A stretch of DNA of 33,537 nt, from positions 1 to 33,537 of the forward strand of contig JAESPD010000041.1 of assembly GCA_016756855.1 (NCBI GenBank), read 5' to 3'. Both the position numbers and the translations under genes were made by a program. Shown here piece by piece: positions 28,290 to 33,537 of the stretch. This stretch comes from a gamma proteobacterium endosymbiont of Lamellibrachia anaximandri (lineage in GTDB: Bacteria > Pseudomonadota > Gammaproteobacteria > Chromatiales > Chromatiaceae). Every line of letters begins with the position of its first letter. Within the stretch, counting starts at the first letter, position 1. Under the pieces are notes generated by a model. The model made no database searches. It was not told where the DNA came from and saw only the letters and a program-made list of their open reading frames with translations.

Positions 28290-31200
28290 CTATCCCACCC
28301 ATGCACGAGCATTTCTGAAAAGACGCAACCAAGGCGCATCTTCACCCCAACCATCCGGATGCCAGGAGTGTTGCACCGTACGAATGACCCGCTCGGGATG
28401 CGGCATCATGATCGTGACCCTGCCATCGGTTGTGGTCAATCCGGTCATGCCCTCCGGTGAGCCGTTGGGATTTGCCGGGTAGGCACTTGCCGCTTCACCG
28501 CTGTTTTCAACATAGCGTAAGGCCATCAGTTCACCTGCCTTTGACAGATGTCCCGCATCACGAAACTCTGCCCTGCCTTCACCATGCGCCACTGCGATAG
28601 GTAATCGGGAACCACTCATGCCCTGCAGCATAATGGATGGAGAATCCACGACCTCTACCGTGACAAAACGGGCCTCGAACTGTTCCGAACGGTTGCGCAC
28701 AAAATGGGGCCAATGTTCTGCACCGGGAATCAGTTCATGCAGATTGGAGAGCATTTGACAGCCGTTACAGACGCCCAACGAAAAGGTATCTTCCCGGTTG
28801 AAGAAGGTCTGAAACTGCTCTCTGGCACGGCCGTTGAAAAGGATCGACTTGGCCCAACCCTCACCTGCACCCAACACATCGCCGTAGGAGAAGCCACCAC
28901 AGGCCACCATCCCCTTAAACTGTTCCAGAGAGACACGTCCTTCGATGACATCGGACATGTGCACGTCCACACACTCAAAACCGGCACGATGGAAAGAGGC
29001 CGCCATCTCCAACTGACCATTGACTCCCTGCTCGCGGAGGATCGCCATTGGCGGGCGAACCCCGGTGGCGATCATGGGTGCCGCCACATCCTCTGTCATA
29101 TCGAATGAGAGTTGCACCTGCATGCCGGGGTCATCCATGCCAATCCGCTCGAACTCCTCTTGGGCGCACTGTGGATTGTCACGTAATGCCTGCATCTGCC
29201 GGGTGGTCTCAGACCAAGCCTGCTGAAACTCTTTTCGAGTCCCTTCCAGCATCGGCTTGCCGCTACGCAGAAATACAATACGATCAGACTCGTCGATACT
29301 ACCGATGACGTAACTGTAATGCCCCAGACCCGCATCATGCAGCCGTTTCAGGACATCATCCGTATCATTATGCCGAACCTGAATCACGGCCCCCAGCTCC
29401 TCGTTGAAGAGGATGGCGAAATCATCATCGCCAAGGTCATTCAGCTCAATGCTGATACCGCAGCGCCCGGCAAAGGCCATTTCACTCAGGGTAGCGAACA
29501 GCCCACCATCGGAACGGTCATGATAAGCCAACAGCAGGCCGTCCCGGTTCAACTCCTGAATCTGCGAAAAGAAGCGTTTCAGTGCATCGGGATCATTGAG
29601 ATCCGCGCCACGATGTCCTATCTGCTTATAGACTTGCGCCAGGGCAGATGCCCCCAAACGGTTCATGCCCTTGCCCAGATCAATCAGAATCAGGTCACTG
29701 TCCCCCAAGTCCGTGCGCAACTGGGGCGTCAGGGTGTGCCGCACATCGCTAACCGGAGAGAAGGCAGTGATAATCAGAGAGAGCGGCGCGGTAACCTCAC
29801 GCCTCTCTCCCCCCTCATCCCAGACCGTCTTCATCGACATGGAGTCCTTGCCCACCGGCACCGCGATGCCCAGTGCGGGACAGAGTTCCATACCCACGGC
29901 CTTTACCGTCTCATAAAGTTTGGCATCCTCGCCGACATGTCCGGCAGGGGCCATCCAGTTAGCGGAGAGTTTGATATCGCTGATTTTTTCGATGAAGGCA
30001 GCGGCGATATTGGTGATCGCCTCGCCAACGGCCATACGCCCGGAAGCGGGAGCGTCGATCAGCGCGATGGGGGTTCGCTCGCCCAATGCCATCGCCTCGC
30101 CGGTATGCCCCATGAGACCCGAAGCCGTCACCGCCAAGTCGGCAACCGGCACCTGCCAGGGACCCACCATCTGATCCCGCGTCACCATACCGGTGATCGT
30201 GCGATCCCCGATGGAGATGAGAAAGGTCTTGTTTGCTACTGTCGGCAGACGCAGCACCCGCAGGGCCGCCTCTTTCAGATCGACGCCACTGAAGTCGAGC
30301 TCCGGCTTGTGGAAGGTGCGATGATGCACATCCCGCAGCATGCGGGGCGCTTTCCCGAACAACAAAGGCATGGGAATATCGATAGGGTTGTTATCGAAGT
30401 GAGCATCGCCCAGGATCAGGTGCTCCTCGTCGATCGCCTCACCCACCACGGCATAGGGACAGCGTTCCCGCTCACAGATTGCCTTGAACTCATCGAGGCG
30501 GTCGACATCCACCGCCATCACGTAACGTTCCTGGGACTCGTTACACCAGATCTCCATGGGAGACATACCGGGATCATCGTTGGGCACCGTGCGCAACTCG
30601 AACCTGCCACCACGCCCTGCATCATGGACCAGTTCCGGCAGTGCATTGGAGAGACCACCCGCACCCACGTCGTGGATAAAGAGGATGGGATTATCGCCGC
30701 CTCTGGACCAGCAGGCATCGATCACCTCCTGACAACGGCGCTCCATCTCTGGATTGGAACGCTGCACCGAGGCAAAATCCAGATCTTCCGCCGAGGTGCC
30801 GCTGGCCATGGATGAAGCAGCGCCACCACCCAGCCCAATCAGCATTGCGGGTCCACCCAGCACCACCAGCGGGGAGCCACCGGGAAAGGTGGTCTTTTCG
30901 ATATGCTCGCCACGGATATTTCCCAATCCGCCAGCCAGCATGATCGGTTTGTGATAGCCCCGCAGCTCGTCCCCATCCGGTCCCGACACCCGCTCTTCGT
31001 AGGTTCGGAAATAGCCACAGATATTGGGGCGGCCAAACTCATTATTGAAAGAGGCCGCGCCGATGGGGCCTTCCAGCATAATATCGAGCGCGGAAACGAT
31101 TCGACCCGGCTTGCCGTGATCGGTCTCCCAAGGCAGCCCTGCGCCAGGGATTCGCAGATTGGAAACCGAGAAACCGCAGAGCCCGGCCTTGGGCTTGGAA

Positions 31201-32177
31201 CCCTTGCCGGTAGCCCCCTCATCACGAATCTCTCCGCCAGACCCGGTCGCTGCACCCGGATCCGGCGAGATCGCGGTGGGGTGGTTGTGGGTCTCCACCT
31301 TCATGAGGATATGAATATCCTCTTCGCCAAAGCCGTAAACATGACTCTCGGCATCAGGAATGAAGCGTTCAGCCCTCGGGCCTCCGATCACTGCCGCGTT
31401 GTCCTTGTAGGCGGAGAGAACATCTTCCGGCGCTTTCTCTGTAGTATTGCGGATCATTTTGAACAGCGAACGATCCTGCTGTTTGCCGTCGATTATCCAG
31501 TCGGCATTGAATATCTTGTGGCGGCAATGCTCAGAGTTGGCCTGGGCAAACATCATCAGCTCAACATCGGTGGGATTGCGTCCCAAGCCCTGAAAACTCT
31601 CCACCAGATATTCGATCTCATCATCAGACAATGCCAACCCAAGTTCGACGTTGGCCTGCTCCAGTGCCGGACAGCCACCCCCGATCACATCAACACTGAT
31701 AAAAGGTTTGGGCTCTGCGTGGCTGAAGAGGCAATTTGCATCCCCCATCTCCAGTAGCACCACCTCAGTCATACGGTCATGCAGTAGAGGCATTACCGTA
31801 TTGAGTTCATCATCGCTAAGGGTGTTCTCCCCGGCCCCCAGATAGTAGGCGATGCCGCGCTCGATCCGGGCAACCTTCTCCAATCCACAGTGGTGCGCAA
31901 TATCCGTCGCTTTGGTCGACCATGGGGAGAGAGTGCCTGGGCGTGGCACCACCAGCAACAGACTCCCTTCCGGATCGTGCTCGGTCAAATGGGGGCCGTA
32001 GCGCAGGACGCGTTCGAGAACCCCCTGTTCGTCTTCCGCAAGTAACTGATCCACCTCGGCAAAATGCATGTATTCCGCATACACGGAGAGAGGCTTGCCA
32101 AGGCTGTTTTCCAGCCGTTGAGCCAGTTTTTTCAGACGAGATTCGGAGAGCGCGGGTGCACCACGGAGAATGAGCAT
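28290..32177 (-). CDS. purL: Phosphoribosylformylglycinamidine synthase
   Basis: 1295 residues, the same length as E. coli PurL, a single-chain enzyme of purine synthesis that makes FGAM from FGAR, glutamine and ATP. The N-terminal PurS-like part is followed by two ATP-binding synthetase halves ([11 protein letters not shown] near 445-455, then the [10 protein letters not shown] segment further on) and a C-terminal glutamine amidotransferase domain with [10 protein letters not shown], nucleophile near residue 1137, and MPHPERV close to the end. ATG 32177 is used. It is transcribed toward the lipoprotein gene and is monocistronic here, in a gap of 228 bases from the divergent amidohydrolase gene. 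No purine riboswitch or PurR box was recognised. Confidence 0.97.
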   Translation of the reverse strand: MLILRGAPALSESRLKKLAQRLENSLGKPLSVYAEYMHFAEVDQLLAEDEQGVLERVLRYGPHLTEHDPEGSLLLVVPRPGTLSPWSTKATDIAHHCGLEKVARIERGIAYYLGAGENTLSDDELNTVMPLLHDRMTEVVLLEMGDANCLFSHAEPKPFISVDVIGGGCPALEQANVELGLALSDDEIEYLVESFQGLGRNPTDVELMMFAQANSEHCRHKIFNADWIIDGKQQDRSLFKMIRNTTEKAPEDVLSAYKDNAAVIGGPRAERFIPDAESHVYGFGEEDIHILMKVETHNHPTAISPDPGAATGSGGEIRDEGATGKGSKPKAGLCGFSVSNLRIPGAGLPWETDHGKPGRIVSALDIMLEGPIGAASFNNEFGRPNICGYFRTYEERVSGPDGDELRGYHKPIMLAGGLGNIRGEHIEKTTFPGGSPLVVLGGPAMLIGLGGGAASSMASGTSAEDLDFASVQRSNPEMERRCQEVIDACWSRGGDNPILFIHDVGAGGLSNALPELVHDAGRGGRFELRTVPNDDPGMSPMEIWCNESQERYVMAVDVDRLDEFKAICERERCPYAVVGEAIDEEHLILGDAHFDNNPIDIPMPLLFGKAPRMLRDVHHRTFHKPELDFSGVDLKEAALRVLRLPTVANKTFLISIGDRTITGMVTRDQMVGPWQVPVADLAVTASGLMGHTGEAMALGERTPIALIDAPASGRMAVGEAITNIAAAFIEKISDIKLSANWMAPAGHVGEDAKLYETVKAVGMELCPALGIAVPVGKDSMSMKTVWDEGGERREVTAPLSLIITAFSPVSDVRHTLTPQLRTDLGDSDLILIDLGKGMNRLGASALAQVYKQIGHRGADLNDPDALKRFFSQIQELNRDGLLLAYHDRSDGGLFATLSEMAFAGRCGISIELNDLGDDDFAILFNEELGAVIQVRHNDTDDVLKRLHDAGLGHYSYVIGSIDESDRIVFLRSGKPMLEGTRKEFQQAWSETTRQMQALRDNPQCAQEEFERIGMDDPGMQVQLSFDMTEDVAAPMIATGVRPPMAILREQGVNGQLEMAASFHRAGFECVDVHMSDVIEGRVSLEQFKGMVACGGFSYGDVLGAGEGWAKSILFNGRAREQFQTFFNREDTFSLGVCNGCQMLSNLHELIPGAEHWPHFVRNRSEQFEARFVTVEVVDSPSIMLQGMSGSRLPIAVAHGEGRAEFRDAGHLSKAGELMALRYVENSGEAASAYPANPNGSPEGMTGLTTTDGRVTIMMPHPERVIRTVQHSWHPDGWGEDAPWLRLFRNARAWVG

Positions 32178-32266
32178 CGACGGGCCTTTTCCTGCTTATT
32201 GGGAGAAGGGGCAATGATACTCGAAAAAGGGGCAGGTGGCAGAGTAGAGGTTTCAGGTTCCAGCTG

Positions 32267-32298
32267 TGTAGGCCTGATCAAGCATAGCGGATCAGGCA
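32267..32298 (+). repeat. REP-like palindrome, copy 4
   Basis: TGTAGG, GCCTGATC (32272-32279), loop AAGCATAGCG, GATCAGGC (32290-32297). It has the opposite orientation to copy 2 and lies between divergent purL and the amidohydrolase gene, upstream of purL. The loop centre AAGCATAGCGG is shared with copy 1. Confidence 0.75.
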
Positions 32299-32405
32299 TC
32301 TGTGCCTCCGGCTGCCGGTTACGACACCGGTCGTGCCCACCACCTGGCTCCTGTTGCTTTATGTTTCTGGACTAAAATACCCTTCCGGCGCATCATTTAC
32401 CGGTA

Positions 32406-33398
32406 ATGAAAACCGTCGACATCCATACTCATCTGCTCAATCCAAGTGTTCGTTTTGACCGCCCACTTGATCGATTTATCGTCCGATTTTTTGCGCAAAA
32501 GCTGGGGGTCGAGGTCAAACGTCTGAAAGCAAATCCCTATTCAGTTTATTTGGAGTCGATGGCACGCGCTATCAGTGAATCACAGCACCTTGAAAAAACC
32601 TGTCTTTTTGGCGTTGACAGCAGGGTCGATCACAAAGGCAGGGAGATTCACCGCGACAAAACAGTCTGCGCCTTAACCGAGGATGTTCTCTCGGCAACTG
32701 CGCAATACCCAGATAGCTTTATCCCCTTCCTCTCGGTTAATCCAGATCGTCCGGATGCGTTGGATCTCATCGACGAGTATGTCGAACGTGGCTGCAAAGG
32801 AGCAAAGTTTCTACAGAACTACTGGGGAATCGACCTCAATAACGAACGCTTTCTTCCCTACTACGAAAAGCTTAAATCAAAAGATATTCCGCTGATCATA
32901 CACATAGGTTGCGAATATACTGTTCAGTCTGACCCTGAATATGAACGGATCAACATGATTGAGCTACCTTTAAAATCCGGCGTGACTGTTATCGCCGCAC
33001 ATATGGGATTGGGACGGCCAAATTACAAATTGAGATTCTGGCGAAACCTTTCAAGGAACCCTGATTTCTTTGACCGGGACTACTACACCCTACTGGAAAA
33101 ACTGACTGTCTACGATAATCTCTACGCTGATTTGTCAGCCATTCTAACGCCATTTAAAGCCCGATCTCTCAGACACATCTCTCAGCAGACAATGGCACAT
33201 GAGAAGATTCTTTTCGGCACAGACTTTCCAGTGCCTTTTCCAATCGTCTTCAATACTTACGATCTGGACATTACTACAAGACTCAGAATCAATGCGACGC
33301 AGAACCCGTTCGATCGCTACATTGAAGCTCTGTTTGAGTATTTCCCGGCAGGCAGCGCAGTCTACAGCAATTACCGAAAGGTGCTTGGCATCACGTGA
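32406..33398 (+). CDS. Amidohydrolase-family (PF04909-type) metal hydrolase
   Basis: 330-residue TIM-barrel metal-dependent hydrolase. The N-terminal DIHTH (H7, H9), a mid HIGCE (H166), AAHMG (H199) and GTDFP with D273 form the metal site typical of amidohydrolase_2/ACMSD-type proteins; there is no signal peptide. The substrate is unknown. ATG 32406 has no strong ribosome binding site; TAAAAT at 32373-32378 might be a -10 box. Its base composition is lower in G+C than its neighbours (hand counts of two 60-base rows gave 40% and 48%, against 67% in a purL row), so recent transfer or a separate origin is possible. It has no functional link to purL that I can see. Confidence 0.72.
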   Translation: MKTVDIHTHLLNPSVRFDRPLDRFIVRFFAQKLGVEVKRLKANPYSVYLESMARAISESQHLEKTCLFGVDSRVDHKGREIHRDKTVCALTEDVLSATAQYPDSFIPFLSVNPDRPDALDLIDEYVERGCKGAKFLQNYWGIDLNNERFLPYYEKLKSKDIPLIIHIGCEYTVQSDPEYERINMIELPLKSGVTVIAAHMGLGRPNYKLRFWRNLSRNPDFFDRDYYTLLEKLTVYDNLYADLSAILTPFKARSLRHISQQTMAHEKILFGTDFPVPFPIVFNTYDLDITTRLRINATQNPFDRYIEALFEYFPAGSAVYSNYRKVLGIT

Positions 33399-33442
33399 CA
33401 CAATAAACAACCCCATAGTAAGTAACTGAAGTTTCACCGTTT

Positions 33443-33454
33443 TTTGCCGGCAAA
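33443..33454. repeat. Perfect 12-bp palindrome TTTGCCGGCAAA
   Basis: TTTGCCGGCAAA is a perfect palindrome 45 bases after the amidohydrolase stop, in the AT-rich right end of the window. It could be an operator half-site for the next gene beyond the edge or a weak hairpin; nothing else supports a function. No gene is seen from 33399 to 33537. Confidence 0.3.
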
Positions 33455-33537
33455 TATAAGTAGTAGCTAATATTTTCGGGGTAGTATTTTAATTCCCCCT
33501 GCATGCATGAAGCGTAAATAATCACAGAAATATCAAT

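Noticed and set aside
29319-30815. Open frame of about 498 codons on the plus strand opposite purL
   Set aside because: PurL is full-length and unambiguous on the minus strand; the opposite product is rich in His, Gln and Arg without domains.
32373-32378. TAAAAT as promoter -10 of the amidohydrolase gene
   Set aside because: The nearest -35-like TTGCTT is only 13 bases away, so the pair is poorly spaced; mentioned only as a weak possibility in the gene entry.
32178-32405. Purine-type riboswitch or PurR box upstream of purL
   Set aside because: No ACGCAAACGTTTGCGT-like palindrome or riboswitch-like conserved core is visible; the gap holds the REP-like element and a small ACGAC/GTCGT hairpin at 32321-32334 only.
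33478-33498. GGGG..CCCC inverted repeat near the right edge
   Set aside because: Only four paired bases on each side with a 13-base AT-rich loop; too weak to support a feature.

Overview
This window is ordinary chromosomal DNA of a gammaproteobacterium. The full-length PurL has the enterobacterial layout, the lipid A L-Ara4N (arn) genes are present, and a locus resembling the aryl-polyene (APE) pathway of gammaproteobacteria is intact. The seven-heme lipoprotein cytochrome would suit a free-living or symbiotic chemotroph such as a sulfur oxidiser, but that part is a guess. I see no tRNA, rRNA, CRISPR array, intact insertion sequence or phage gene.

Layout. (1) 1-307: no gene; hairpins that look like decayed IS200/IS605-type ends. 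(2) 308-7455, minus strand: a seven-gene arn operon in the order arnT, one arnE/F-type transporter, arnB, arnC, arnA formyltransferase, arnA decarboxylase, arnD. ArnA, a fusion in E. coli, is two separate genes here; no ugd is present and there is one small transporter gene instead of two. (3) 7689-10180, minus: a TrhP/YegQ-type U32 tRNA hydroxylation protein and a secreted ChaN-like protein fused to a PDZ domain. (4) 10241-12436, plus: a secreted M1-type metallopeptidase. (5) 12489-17031, minus: a seven-heme lipoprotein cytochrome, then a SurA/PpiC-type prolyl isomerase and a TlpA-type thioredoxin, which look like an assembly module for the cytochrome. (6) 17032-17253: a divergent regulatory region with a strong Fur-box-like site and an AGGGAAAA dyad. 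(7) 17254-27684, plus: a YdcF-like protein, then a tightly coupled ten-gene operon for a type II polyketide/fatty acid pathway: acyl carrier protein, COG4648 membrane protein, acyl-ACP synthetase, hotdog dehydratase, LpxL-like acyltransferase, MMPL exporter, ketosynthase, half-size ketosynthase (chain length factor), second dehydratase, ketoreductase and GT2 glycosyltransferase. A small lipoprotein gene follows. (8) 28290-32177, minus: purL. (9) 32406-33398, plus: an amidohydrolase with visibly lower GC.

How the genes work together. The arn block should make and attach 4-amino-4-deoxy-L-arabinose to lipid A, with UDP-glucuronate supplied by a ugd elsewhere. The operon in (7) is collinear with APE clusters but reduced: the second ACP, thioesterase, LolA-like carrier, DUF3261 lipoprotein, second ketosynthase and aromatic-starter genes are not in the window, and the usual glycosyltransferase-acyltransferase fusion is split into two genes at different places in the operon. 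It should build a polyunsaturated acyl chain on ACP, move it to a lipid acceptor and export it with the MMPL pump, but the starter and the product cannot be read from sequence. This locus is the best candidate for an undescribed variant system.

Four copies of a REP-like palindrome (GCCTGATC-N10-GATCAGGC with a CTACA tail) lie between genes, two of them as an inverted pair inside the arn operon.
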